From Bog-756 sp963696495 (GTDB lineage: Bacteria; Actinomycetota; Acidimicrobiia; Acidimicrobiales; RAAP-2): a stretch of DNA of 64,000 bases. Positions 49,125-57,697 of this stretch are shown piece after piece; position 1 is the stretch's first letter; every line of letters starts with the position of its first letter. The stretch lies in the NCBI GenBank assembly GCA_963696495.1, contig CAVOKJ010000002.1, positions 1 through 64,000 on the forward strand, read 5' to 3'. A program made the translations under genes and the position numbers. Under the pieces are notes generated by a model. It was not told where the DNA came from. It saw nothing but the letters and a program-made list of their open reading frames with translations, and did no database searches.

Positions 49125-50333
49125 TTGGTGCCCCACAGCGAACGACCCACATCAGGAGAGCTCCGAGTCGCCCTCGTCTGCCCCTACAGCCTGTCGCGCC
49201 CGGGAGGCGTGCAGGGGCAGGTGGTCGGCCTGGCCCGGGCGCTCGACAGCCGGGGGGGCAAGGTCACCGTGTTCGCCCCCCTGGACGGCGACGGCGACGC
49301 TCCGACGGACATCGACCTCATCCCGAGCGGCCACTCCGTCTCCCTCCCGGCCAACGGGTCCATCGCCCCGGTCACCGTGTCGCTGCGGGCGGTGCTCGCG
49401 GCCCGGAAGATGTTGACCACGGGCGGTTTCGACGTCGTCCACGTCCACGAGCCGTTCACCCCCGGCCTCCCCTACGGGCTGCTCCTGGGTGGGGGCGTCC
49501 CCCCGATGGTGGTCACCTTCCACCGCAGCGGGTCGAGTTTCTTCTACAAGGCACTGCGCCCGCTGGCCCGGAGGCTGGCCGCCAAGTTCGTCGTGCGCTG
49601 CGCCGTGTCCGAGGCGGCCCGGGCCACCGCCTCGCGGGCCCTCGGGGGCACCTTCCACGTCGGGTTCAACGGCGTGGAGATCGATGCCTACCGGGATGTC
49701 GAGGCATGGCCGTCGGACCGGCCGACCATCCTGTTCCTCGGCCGGCACGAGGAGCGCAAGGGCCTCTCGTTCCTGCTCGACGCCTTCTCCCGGATGGAGG
49801 GACGCTCCCCGGGCCAACCGGCGACCGGCGGCCCGGACCGGGCGAGGCTCTGGATCGCCGGGGACGGCCCCGAAACGGAGCGGTTGCGCCGGCGGTACCC
49901 CGAGTCCGAGGACATCGAGTGGCTCGGCGTGCTGTCCGAGGCGGACAAGGTGCGCCGGCTCGTGGGGGCGGACGTCGTCTCCGCCCCCTCGCTGGGTGGC
50001 GAGTCGTTCGGCATGGTCCTGCTCGAGGCCATGGCCGCCAAGACGGTGGTGGTGGCCAGTGACATCGAGGGTTACCGGGACGCGGCCCGGGGCCACGCCG
50101 TCCTGGTGCCACCGGGCGACGCCGCCGCGCTCGCCGCCGCGCTCGACGCCGTGCTGGAGGGCCGGGCCGCCCTCGGCGTTCCGGGACCCGACGGGGCGGC
50201 CGGCGGGTCGACGAGCCAGCGGGACCGGTGGCTGGAGGGTGCGGCCCAGCGGGCGGGGGAGTTCTCCATGGACCGCCTGGCCGCCTGGTACGAGGGGCAT
50301 TACCGGGCTGCGGTGGTCCGCCCCGGGGGCTGA
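49125..50333 (+). CDS. pimA: Phosphatidylinositol mannosyltransferase PimA (GT4)
   Basis: 402 residues, start TTG 49125 or GTG 49128. N-terminal domain with PYSLSRPGGVQGQVVGLARAL and HVHEPFTPGLPYGL; C-terminal GT-B half with ILFLGRHEERKGLSFLLDAF, WIAGDGPE and SLGGESFGMVLLEAMA (E-x7-E). These correspond to Mtb PimA (Rv2610c), which adds the first mannose from GDP-Man to phosphatidylinositol. It follows the GGDEF gene with almost no gap. Confidence 0.93.
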   Translation: MVPHSERPTSGELRVALVCPYSLSRPGGVQGQVVGLARALDSRGGKVTVFAPLDGDGDAPTDIDLIPSGHSVSLPANGSIAPVTVSLRAVLAARKMLTTGGFDVVHVHEPFTPGLPYGLLLGGGVPPMVVTFHRSGSSFFYKALRPLARRLAAKFVVRCAVSEAARATASRALGGTFHVGFNGVEIDAYRDVEAWPSDRPTILFLGRHEERKGLSFLLDAFSRMEGRSPGQPATGGPDRARLWIAGDGPETERLRRRYPESEDIEWLGVLSEADKVRRLVGADVVSAPSLGGESFGMVLLEAMAAKTVVVASDIEGYRDAARGHAVLVPPGDAAALAAALDAVLEGRAALGVPGPDGAAGGSTSQRDRWLEGAAQRAGEFSMDRLAAWYEGHYRAAVVRPGG

Positions 50334-50527
50334 GCGGCCGTACACTGCTCGCAGCATGACTGATCCTCCTCAGCGAACTCCGGGGCGACCGGCAAGGCAA
50401 ACGGCCAGGAAAGCGGGGGCGCCGGCGCGGGTGGTCGACCGTCGGGCGATCGCCCGACGGGCGGGTCGGGGGCCGGCGGGAGCCGCAGCGGGGGGAGCCG
50501 GAACCGCAACCGCAACCGGAGCGGCGG

Positions 50528-50561
<34 letters not shown>

Positions 50562-50747
50562 GGGTCCTCCAGGGGCCGGGGGGCGTCCTCGGGGTCGAGG
50601 AGCGGCGGTGGGCAAGGCGGACGGGGCGGGCGTCCCCAGGGTCGACAGGGCGGGGGTGGGTCGGGCGGACAGTCGTCGCGCGGTCGCGGGGCCAACCGTT
50701 CCGGGTCCCGACCGGGCACCAGGCCACCGGCCCCCGAGCCGCCCCTG

Positions 50748-51605
50748 GTGGTGGCCCCGGCGGCCCCGGCGGTCGAGCGGGGGGGTGATGGCGGGGAGGA
50801 ATCGGCGGCGATCAGGGCCAACCGCCGGAAGGCGGTCGGGATCTGTGCCGGGCCCGGCCTCACGGTCGGAGTGATCGTCGCCGTCGTGGTTATCGCCGTC
50901 GGGCTGCCGGTGATCGTCGGTGTCGCCGCCCTGGTCGTCGTCTCGGGCGCCGTCGTCCTGTGGCTGTGGCGGAGCGCTCCGAAGGCGGTCCTGCGGGCGG
51001 TCGGCGCCCGACCGAGCGAGGAGTGGGAGCACCCCCGCCTCTACAACCTGGTCGACGGTCTCTGTGCCACCATGGGGCTCCCGGGCCCGACCATCTGCGT
51101 GGTCGACAGCCCGGTCCCCAACGCCATGGCGGTCGGCCACGATCCGGGCAGTGCCTCGCTGGTGGTGACGACAGGACTCGACGCCGAGCTGTCGCTGGTC
51201 GAGCTGGAAGGTGTCCTGGCCCACGAGCTGGTCCACATCAAGCGGCACGACACGGTGCTGGCGGGCGTGGCGGTGGTGACCACGGCGCCGCGGGCCGCCG
51301 TCACCGGGTTGGCCGGGGGCGTCGAACGTGTCCACCGGCTCATCGGCCGGGGCCGGGCCTTCGACGCCGATCAGCGGGCGGCGCGGGTGGTCCGCTACCC
51401 GCCCGGGATCGGCTCCGCCCTCGAGGAGATGGTCGGGCGTCCGCGGTCACCGGGCTCGCCGCCGTGGCCGCCCGGGACCGGCCGCACCGCCGCGCTCACG
51501 CGCTGGCTGTGGATCGATCCGATGGCCGGCGCCCCCCTCGACGAGTCCGTCGAGGGGAACCTCGACGACACCCGGGTCCGGGCGGCGGCACAGGCGCTGC
51601 GCTGA
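50748..51605 (+). CDS. Membrane-bound M48-family zinc metalloprotease
   Basis: At least 285 residues from GTG 50748. Two membrane helices (GLTVGVIVAVVVIAVGLPVIVGVAALVVVSGAVVLWLW) then the zinc motif HELVH (His159-Glu160-x2-His163). VDSPVPNAMAVG before it and DADQRAARVVRYPPG after it carry the third ligand region. The same frame extends upstream to 50364 as an Asn/Gly/Ser/Arg-rich disordered sequence but has no start codon there; an ATG at 50356 is in another frame. Probably a quality-control protease. Confidence 0.82.
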   Translation: MVAPAAPAVERGGDGGEESAAIRANRRKAVGICAGPGLTVGVIVAVVVIAVGLPVIVGVAALVVVSGAVVLWLWRSAPKAVLRAVGARPSEEWEHPRLYNLVDGLCATMGLPGPTICVVDSPVPNAMAVGHDPGSASLVVTTGLDAELSLVELEGVLAHELVHIKRHDTVLAGVAVVTTAPRAAVTGLAGGVERVHRLIGRGRAFDADQRAARVVRYPPGIGSALEEMVGRPRSPGSPPWPPGTGRTAALTRWLWIDPMAGAPLDESVEGNLDDTRVRAAAQALR

Positions 51606-51682
51606 GTCCCGTCAGCGGGCCGGCGTCACGACGGCCCTCGGGAACCGGGAGCGAGGACGCTGCGCTCGATCGACCGACGCGT

Positions 51683-52195
51683 TCACTCGGCTCCGGGGCA
51701 GATGTCGGCATCCTCCTGGTTCAGTCCCCAGTCGGCCCCGGCGTCGTAGAGGTGGTCGCGGAGGCGGCGCAGGAGCATGGCCAGTGTCGCCTCCTCCTCG
51801 GCGGTGAACAGGCTGCTCAGCACCTCGCCGATGTGGGTGAGGTGGTCGGGTATGGCGCGGTCCATCAGCTGGCGGCCCGCCGGGGTGAGCACCGCGAAGG
51901 CGCCCCGGCGGTCCTCTGGGCAGACCCGCCTCGCCACCAGTCCCTGGTCCTGGAGGCGGTCGACCGAGCGGGTGAGGCCGCTCGGGGTGAGAGAGGTCTG
52001 GGCGGCCAGCTCGCTCATCCGCAGCTCGGAACCGGGCGTGCGGGCCAGCCGGATCAGGACGTCGAACGACTGCGGCGACAGGGAGTCCTCCGCCTCGGTC
52101 CGCCGCTGGATGGCCCGACGCAACCCGGCCGCCGACTCCATGAGCAGGCCGACCGTCGTGAGTCGCTCTTCGTCGGACATCGACAGTTGTGCCAT
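51683..52195 (-). CDS. MarR-family transcriptional regulator
   Basis: 170 residues. SLSPQSFDVLIRLARTPGSELRMSELAAQTSLTPSGLTRSVDRLQDQGLVARRVCPEDRRGAFAVLTPAG is the full MarR wing-helix with the Asp-Arg-Arg wing. Dimer helices lie at both ends. The gene is divergent from yceI-like, and two copies of TTGC-N4-GCAA lie between them, so it probably represses both. Confidence 0.94.
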   Translation of the reverse strand: MAQLSMSDEERLTTVGLLMESAAGLRRAIQRRTEAEDSLSPQSFDVLIRLARTPGSELRMSELAAQTSLTPSGLTRSVDRLQDQGLVARRVCPEDRRGAFAVLTPAGRQLMDRAIPDHLTHIGEVLSSLFTAEEEATLAMLLRRLRDHLYDAGADWGLNQEDADICPGAE

Positions 52196-52227
52196 GGGGT
52201 TGAGTCTACAATCTCCGGCCCGGTACT

Positions 52228-52266
52228 TGCGACTGCAAATAAACGTGATATAGTTGCGTCAGCAAG
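52228..52266. promoter_or_regulatory. Twin MarR operators TTGC-N4-GCAA over the yceI promoter
   Basis: TTGCgactGCAA (52228-52239) and TTGCgtcaGCAA (52255-52266) are two perfect dyads 27 bases apart. The first overlaps a -35 (TTGCGA, 52228-52233); a -10 (TATAGT, 52250-52255) lies 16 bases on, and the second follows it. Binding of a MarR dimer at both would block the rightward promoter. They lie between the divergent MarR and YceI genes. Confidence 0.8.
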
Positions 52267-52368
52267 AAATACCGTAGCGAGCACGGAAGCGAACGCAGGA
52301 AACGAAACAGAGGACACCGGGAGGTGTCCCGTCGATCGATCAGGACCACGACCACCAAGGAGCAGCAA

Positions 52369-52950
52369 ATGTCACCAGAATCAGCGGTAACCAGCAGGAC
52401 CGTCAACGGCGTCGAATATCCGGCCGTCGGGACGTACGACATCGACCCCAGCCACACCGAGCTCGGCTTCGCCGTCCGGCACATGGCCGTCTCCAAGGTC
52501 CGCGGCCGCCTCAGCAAGTTCAGCGGCACCCTGGTGCTCGCCGAGGACCCGGCGGACTCCAAGGCGACGGTGACCATCGACGCCACCAGCGTGGACACCC
52601 GTGACGAGAACCGCGACGCCCACCTCAGGACCAACGACTTCTTCGACGTGGAGAACCACCCGACGTGGACCTTCACCAGCACCTCGATCAAGCCTGACGG
52701 CCCGTCCGAGTTCAAGGTCGACGGCGACCTGACCATCCGAGGCGTCACCAAGCCGGTGACCCTGGACGTGAGCCTCGAGGGCGTCGTGAAGGATCCCTAC
52801 GGCAACCACCGTGTGGGCTTCAGCGCATCGACGTCGATCAACCGGGAGGACTTCGGTGTCGCCTTCGGTGCGGTCATGGAGGCTGGCGGGCTGGTCGTGG
52901 CCAAGAAGGTGGACATCCAGATCGAACTCGAAGCGGTGCTGCAGGCCTAG
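52369..52950 (+). CDS. YceI-family lipocalin-like isoprenoid-binding protein
   Basis: 193 residues from ATG 52369, behind AAGGAG. GTYDIDPSHTELGFAVRHMAVSKVRGRLSKFSG opens the YceI beta-barrel; ATSVDTRDENRDAHLRTNDFFDVENHPTWTFTSTSI and DLTIRGVTKPVTLDVSLEG complete it. No signal peptide is seen, so unlike the E. coli protein it is cytoplasmic. It probably binds a polyprenoid or similar lipid. Controlled by the adjacent MarR. Confidence 0.94.
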   Translation: MSPESAVTSRTVNGVEYPAVGTYDIDPSHTELGFAVRHMAVSKVRGRLSKFSGTLVLAEDPADSKATVTIDATSVDTRDENRDAHLRTNDFFDVENHPTWTFTSTSIKPDGPSEFKVDGDLTIRGVTKPVTLDVSLEGVVKDPYGNHRVGFSASTSINREDFGVAFGAVMEAGGLVVAKKVDIQIELEAVLQA

Positions 52951-53051
52951 TCCTGCGGACCGCACCCGACCCGGTCACCGGCCGCCCCTCACCGGGGCGG
53001 CCGGTGACGCGCCCGGGCTGTGGGCGGGTTGACCAGGGGTAGCATGGGACC

Positions 53052-53963
53052 ATGGCCGATCCCACCAGCGACACCGCAGCCGACCGCCGTCCGACGGGGA
53101 CATTCACCGTCAAGCGCGGTCTGGCCGAGATGCTGCGCGGCGGCGTCATCATGGACGTGGTCGACGCCGACCAGGCGAAAGTGGCCGAGGACGCCGGTGC
53201 CGTCGCCGTCATGGCCCTCGAGCGGGTGCCGTCCGACATCCGGCGCGACGGTGGCGTCGCCCGCATGAGCGACCCGGCGCTCATCGAGGGGATCAAGGCG
53301 GCGGTGACCGTCCCGGTGATGGCCAAGGCCCGCATCGGCCATTTCGCCGAGGCCCAGGTGCTGGCCTCCCTCGGGGTGGACTACATCGACGAGAGCGAGG
53401 TCCTCACCCCGGCCGACGAGGCCCACCACATCGACAAGTGGTCGTTCGAGGTCCCGTTCGTGTGCGGCGCCACCAACCTCGGTGAGGCGCTGCGCCGGGT
53501 GTCCGAGGGCGCAGCGATGATCCGGTCCAAGGGCGAGGCCGGCACCGGCAACATCGTCGAGGCCGTGCGGCACCTGCGGTCCATCCTCGGCGACATCCGC
53601 CAGATCACCCAGGCCGACTCGGCCGAGCAGTACCGGTGGGCGAAGGAGCTCGCCGCCCCGATCGGGCTCGTGCAGGAGATCGCCACCACCGGCCGCCTCC
53701 CGGTCCCGTTGTTCTGTGCCGGGGGCATCGCCACGCCGGCGGACGCCTCGTTGGTCATGCAGCTCGGCGCCGAGGCGGTGTTCGTCGGCTCGGGGATCTT
53801 CAAGAGCAGCGATCCCTCGCGGATGGCTCGCGCCATCGTCGAGGCCACCGCCCACTTCACCGATGCCGAGCTGGTGGCGAAGGTGTCCACCGGGTTGGGT
53901 GGCGCCATGTCCGGTCTGGAGATCGGGAGCCTCGGCGTCCGCCTGGCCGAGCGTGGTTGGTGA
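53052..53963 (+). CDS. pdxS: Pyridoxal 5'-phosphate synthase lyase subunit PdxS
   Basis: 303 residues. TIM barrel with GGVIMDVVDADQAKVAEDAGAVAVMALERVPSDIR, the Schiff-base lysine in VPVMAKARIGHF and IATPADASLVMQLGAEAVFVGSGIFKS. Makes PLP from ribose 5-phosphate, glyceraldehyde 3-phosphate and ammonia supplied by PdxT, which is encoded 36 bases downstream. The synteny with M. tuberculosis Rv2606c–Rv2604c is kept, though a thioesterase gene present there is missing. Confidence 0.97.
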   Translation: MADPTSDTAADRRPTGTFTVKRGLAEMLRGGVIMDVVDADQAKVAEDAGAVAVMALERVPSDIRRDGGVARMSDPALIEGIKAAVTVPVMAKARIGHFAEAQVLASLGVDYIDESEVLTPADEAHHIDKWSFEVPFVCGATNLGEALRRVSEGAAMIRSKGEAGTGNIVEAVRHLRSILGDIRQITQADSAEQYRWAKELAAPIGLVQEIATTGRLPVPLFCAGGIATPADASLVMQLGAEAVFVGSGIFKSSDPSRMARAIVEATAHFTDAELVAKVSTGLGGAMSGLEIGSLGVRLAERGW

Positions 53964-53999
53964 CGGGCGGGCCGGCGGGCCGCGTCGTGGTGCCCACCG

Positions 54000-54611
54000 G
54001 TGACCGTCGGGGTACTGGCCCTCCAGGGTGACGTACGTGAGCACGTGGCCGCCCTCGCCGCCCTCGGTGAGCCCGCCGCCCTGGTCAGGACGCCCGGTGA
54101 CCTCCGGGGGCTGGACGGACTGATCATCCCGGGCGGGGAGTCGACGACCCTGTCCCTGCTCTTGGAGTCCTCCGGCCTGTTCGAACCAGTGGCCGGCACG
54201 CTCGACGAGGGCCTGCCGGTGTTCGGGACGTGTGCCGGGATGATCATGCTGGCCGCCGAGGTGCTCGACGGGCGGCCGGACCAACGACGTTTCGGGGTGA
54301 TCGACCTGACCGTCCGCCGCAACGGCTACGGGCGCCAGCAGGCCTCGTTCGAGTGCGAGCTCGAGGTCGGGCGGGTGGCGGGCGGCCCGGTGCACGCCGT
54401 GTTCATCCGGGCCCCCGTCGTCGAGCGGGCCGGGGGCGGCGTCGAGGTGCTCGCCCGGCTGCCGGCCGGGCCCGGGGAGGGATCGACCCCCCAACCGCCG
54501 GTGGTCTGCCGGCAGGGGGCCGTCCTGGTCACGTCGTTCCACCCGGAGCTGACCGGTGACCGTAGGCTGCATCAGCTGTTCGTGGGGATGACCAAAGAGG
54601 AGAGGCGCTAG
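54000..54611 (+). CDS. pdxT: PLP synthase glutaminase subunit PdxT
   Basis: 203 residues from GTG 54000. Class I glutaminase: VGVLALQGDVREHV, GLIIPGGESTT, nucleophile Cys78 in FGTCAGMIMLA, and His181/Glu183 in SFHPELT. Supplies ammonia to PdxS. Followed by yebC after three bases. Confidence 0.96.
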   Translation: MTVGVLALQGDVREHVAALAALGEPAALVRTPGDLRGLDGLIIPGGESTTLSLLLESSGLFEPVAGTLDEGLPVFGTCAGMIMLAAEVLDGRPDQRRFGVIDLTVRRNGYGRQQASFECELEVGRVAGGPVHAVFIRAPVVERAGGGVEVLARLPAGPGEGSTPQPPVVCRQGAVLVTSFHPELTGDRRLHQLFVGMTKEERR

Positions 54612-54614
54612 TCG

Positions 54615-55364
54615 ATGTCCGGACACTCCAAGTGGGCCACCACCAAGTACCGGAAGGGGGCGCAGGACTCCGCCCGGGCCAAGGTGTTCGCCAAGATCAT
54701 CCGCCAGGTCGAGGTGGCCGCCCGCGAGGGGGGCAGCGACATGACGGCCAATGCCAGCCTCCGGACGATGTACGCCAAGGCCCGTGACGCCTCGGTGCCC
54801 ATCGACACCATCGAGCGGGCCATCAAGCGCGGCTCGGGGGAGCTCGAGGGCGTCCGCTACGAGTCGATCTCCTACGAGGGCTACGCGCCGGCCGGGGTGG
54901 CGGTCATCGTCGAGTGCCTGTCGGACAACCGCAACCGGACCGGGGCGGAGATCCGGAACGCCTTCAACAAGAACGGCGGCACCATGGCCGAGCCGGGCGC
55001 GGTCAGCTGGCAGTTCGAGCGCAAGGGGGTGATCGCCGTCCCCCGCACCTTCGAGGAGGACCGCGTCCTCGAGGTCGTGATGGAGGCCGGCGCCGAGGAC
55101 CTCGCCGACGAGGGGGAGCGTTGGCTGGTCACGAGCGCGCCGTCCGAGCTGATGGCCGTGCACACGGCGCTCGAGGAGGCCGGCCTCGAGCCCGGCTCCT
55201 CGGAGCTGTCGATGGTGCCGACCACCACGGTGGAGGTCTCCTCCGAGTCGGAGGCGAAGAAGGTGCTGCGGTTGATCGACGCCCTCGAGGACCACGACGA
55301 TGTGCAGAACGTCTACGCCAATTTCGACATCCCCGACACGGTCATGGCCGCCTACGAGGGGTGA
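54615..55364 (+). CDS. YebC/PmpR-family regulatory protein
   Basis: 249 residues. SGHSKWATTKYRKGAQDSARAKVFAKIIRQVEVAAREGG and the segment RNRTGAEIRNAFNKNGGTMAEPGAVSWQFERKG are diagnostic. YebC proteins bind DNA or ribosomes and help translate proline-rich sequences. Stands between pdxT and ruvC, as in most actinobacteria. Confidence 0.96.
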   Translation: MSGHSKWATTKYRKGAQDSARAKVFAKIIRQVEVAAREGGSDMTANASLRTMYAKARDASVPIDTIERAIKRGSGELEGVRYESISYEGYAPAGVAVIVECLSDNRNRTGAEIRNAFNKNGGTMAEPGAVSWQFERKGVIAVPRTFEEDRVLEVVMEAGAEDLADEGERWLVTSAPSELMAVHTALEEAGLEPGSSELSMVPTTTVEVSSESEAKKVLRLIDALEDHDDVQNVYANFDIPDTVMAAYEG

Positions 55365-55415
55365 GCGCCGGTCGGATCCCTCACCTCCCCGGTGGACGGG
55401 GATAGGATCGAACGC

Positions 55416-55925
55416 ATGTTCGTCCTGGGCGTCGACCCCGGCCTGTCCCGCTGCGGCTACGGCGTCGTCACCTCCCGGGGGGGTGCGATGCGTGCGGTGG
55501 CCGGGGGTGTCATCTCGACCGGGCCCACGGTCCCCCTTCCCGAACGGCTGCACACCTTGCTCGTCGAGCTGCGGGCGCTGGTGGTCGAGTTCGATCCGGA
55601 CGCCGTGGTCGTCGAGCGGGTGTTCTTCCAGGTGAACGCCCGGACGGCGATGGCCACCGGCCAGGCGGCCGGGATCGCCCTGGTCGCCGCGGCCGAGTCG
55701 GGTTGCGAGGTGGCCCAGTACACCTCGAACGAGGTGAAGCAGGCGCTGGTCGGCTACGGCGGGGCGACCAAGGAGCAGGTCCAGAGGATGGTGGCCTCGG
55801 TGCTCGGCCTGACCGAGGCCCCGCGCCCCCCCGACGTGGCCGACGCCCTGGCCCTGGCCGCCTGTCATCTGACGACCCAGCCGCTCCGGCGGGCCGTGGC
55901 CGCGGCCATCGGGGATCCGTCGTGA
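55416..55925 (+). CDS. ruvC: Holliday junction resolvase RuvC
   Basis: 169 residues from ATG 55416; an in-frame GTG lies 24 bases earlier. Catalytic acidic residues include Asp7 (LGVDPGLSRCGYG), the Glu in VVVERVFFQVN and two Asp in PDVADALALAACH. It nicks four-way junctions at symmetrical sites after RuvAB branch migration. Overlaps ruvA by four bases. Confidence 0.96.
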   Translation: MFVLGVDPGLSRCGYGVVTSRGGAMRAVAGGVISTGPTVPLPERLHTLLVELRALVVEFDPDAVVVERVFFQVNARTAMATGQAAGIALVAAAESGCEVAQYTSNEVKQALVGYGGATKEQVQRMVASVLGLTEAPRPPDVADALALAACHLTTQPLRRAVAAAIGDPS

Positions 55926-56515
55926 TCGGATCGCTGCGTGGGTCGCTGCTCGACCGCCCCGCCCCCGGCGAGGTGATCGTCGAGGTCGGTGGCGTGGGGT
56001 ACCGGGCGTCGGTGCCGACGTCGCTCCTGGCGGCGTTGGGCCCCCTCGGCAGCGAGGTCTTCCTCCACGTCCACACCCACGTGCGGGAGGACGCCATCGT
56101 GCTCTACGGGTTCGCCCACGCGGACGAGCGCCGCTGTTTCGAAGCGCTGCTCGGCGCCCACGGCGTGGGACCGTCGCTGGCGTTGGGCATCCTCTCGTCG
56201 CTCTCGCCGGCCGCACTGTCGACCGCCGTGCTGGAGGACGATCTCGACACCCTCTGCACGGTGCCCGGTGTCGGCAAGAAGACCGCCGCCCGCCTGCTGC
56301 TCGAGCTCAAGGCCCGACTCGACCTGCCCACGCTGGACCGGAACGGCACGGCGGGCCCGGCGATGGGCGCCCCTCGCGCCGAGGCGCGGGCCGCGCTGGC
56401 CGAACTGGGCTATGCACCCGAGGAGATCCGGGCGGCGCTCGACGGCGTCGAGGACGAGGGGTCGGTCGAGGACCTCGTGCGGGGGGCCCTGCGGGAGCTG
56501 GCCCGGAACCGATGA
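55922..56515 (+). CDS. ruvA: Holliday junction protein RuvA
   Basis: 197 residues from GTG 55922. OB-fold domain (MIGSLRGSLLDRPAPGEVIVEVGGVGYRASVP), helix-hairpin-helix pair (HGVGPSLALGILSSL; VPGVGKKTAARLLLELK) and a C-terminal three-helix domain binding RuvB (ALAELGYAPEEIRAAL). Start and stop overlap ruvC and ruvB by four bases each. Confidence 0.96.
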   Translation: MIGSLRGSLLDRPAPGEVIVEVGGVGYRASVPTSLLAALGPLGSEVFLHVHTHVREDAIVLYGFAHADERRCFEALLGAHGVGPSLALGILSSLSPAALSTAVLEDDLDTLCTVPGVGKKTAARLLLELKARLDLPTLDRNGTAGPAMGAPRAEARAALAELGYAPEEIRAALDGVEDEGSVEDLVRGALRELARNR

Positions 56516-57591
56516 CCCCGCAGGCGCGCCGCGAGGTGCTCCCCGACGCCACCGCGGCCGATCCGGGCGGGCGGCCCGACGACGGTCCCCGGCCCGTCGA
56601 TCCCGCGGTCGTCCCCGCCGAGGAGGTCGAAGAGGCCGGACTCCGGCCGCGCACGCTCGCCGAGTTCGTGGGCCAGGGGCAGCTCACCGAACACCTGCAG
56701 ATCGTCATCGAGGCCGCGCTGAAGCGGAAGCAGCCGGCCGACCACCTCCTGTTCGCCGGACCGCCCGGCCTCGGCAAGACCTCGCTGGCCGGCATCGTGG
56801 CTGCGGAGATGGGCGCCGGCCTGAGGATCACCGCCGGCCCCGTGCTCGTCCGGGCCGGTGACCTCGCCGCGCTCCTCACCGACCTCCAGGACGGTGATGT
56901 CCTGTTCATCGACGAGATCCACCGGTTGCACCGGTCGGTCGAGGAGATCCTCTACCCGGCCATGGAGGACTTCAAGCTGGACATCCTGATCGGCAAGGGC
57001 CCGACCGCACGCAGCATCCGCCTCGATCTACCCCGATTCACCCTGGTCGGTGCCACCACCCGCACCGGGTTGGTGGCCGGGCCGCTACGCGACCGCTTCG
57101 GCTTCGTCGGACGGCTCGACCTCTATGACGTGGACGAGCTCCAGACCATCGTCACCCGGTCGGCCGGGATCCTCGGGGTGCCCATCGACGTCGACGGGGC
57201 CCGTCGCATCGCCGAGCGGTCGCGCGGCACACCGCGTATCGCCAACCGATTGCTGCGTCGCGTCCGGGACTTCGTCGAGGTACGGGCGGAGGGGACCATC
57301 ACCTCGCCGGCCGCCGTGGAGGGGCTCGACGTGTTCGGGGTGGACGAGCTCGGCCTCGACAAGGTCGACCGGGCCATCCTCGACGTCCTCTGCCGGCGGT
57401 TCTCCGGCCGACCGGTCGGGCTCAGCACCCTGGCCCAGTGCGTCGGCGAGGAGCCCGACACCATCGAGGACGCCTACGAGCCCTACCTGCTCCAACAGGG
57501 CCTCCTCCAGCGGACGGCCCGCGGTCGGGTCGCCGCGCCCCGGGCCTGGGCCCACCTGGGGCTGGCACCGGTGGAGTCGACCCTGCTCTGA
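56512..57591 (+). CDS. ruvB: Holliday junction helicase RuvB
   Basis: 359 residues. After a disordered ~40-residue leader, RPRTLAEFVGQGQLTEHL opens the AAA+ domain. Walker A GPPGLGKT (83-90), Walker B DVLFIDEIHRL, sensor GATTRTG and the RGTPRIANRLLRRVRDF Arg region are all present, and a winged helix follows (GLDKVDRAILDVL). It drives branch migration. A 17-bp tandem repeat begins at its last codons. Confidence 0.97.
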   Translation: MTPQARREVLPDATAADPGGRPDDGPRPVDPAVVPAEEVEEAGLRPRTLAEFVGQGQLTEHLQIVIEAALKRKQPADHLLFAGPPGLGKTSLAGIVAAEMGAGLRITAGPVLVRAGDLAALLTDLQDGDVLFIDEIHRLHRSVEEILYPAMEDFKLDILIGKGPTARSIRLDLPRFTLVGATTRTGLVAGPLRDRFGFVGRLDLYDVDELQTIVTRSAGILGVPIDVDGARRIAERSRGTPRIANRLLRRVRDFVEVRAEGTITSPAAVEGLDVFGVDELGLDKVDRAILDVLCRRFSGRPVGLSTLAQCVGEEPDTIEDAYEPYLLQQGLLQRTARGRVAAPRAWAHLGLAPVESTLL

Positions 57592-57634
57592 CCGGCCTGC
57601 TGCTCTGACCGGCCTGCTGCTCGGACCGGCCGGC
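57584..57634. repeat. 17-bp tandem repeat, three copies, at the ruvB stop
   Basis: TGCTCTGACCGGCCTGC is repeated perfectly at 57584-57600 and 57601-57617, with a variant at 57618-57634. The first unit includes the ruvB stop codon. The repeats may serve as slippage products without function or contribute to transcript ending. Confidence 0.85.
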
Positions 57635-57697
57635 GGATCGGAGGGGCGGCCGGGGACGGGGGCGAGGGGTGACCGGTGGACCCGGCCGTCTGCAACC

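Noticed and set aside
52989..56216. A 1075-codon open frame on the minus strand
   Set aside because: It lies entirely opposite pdxS, pdxT, yebC, ruvC and part of ruvA, which are certain. Its translation is Gly/Arg/Pro/His-rich without motifs, the usual shadow in very GC-rich DNA.
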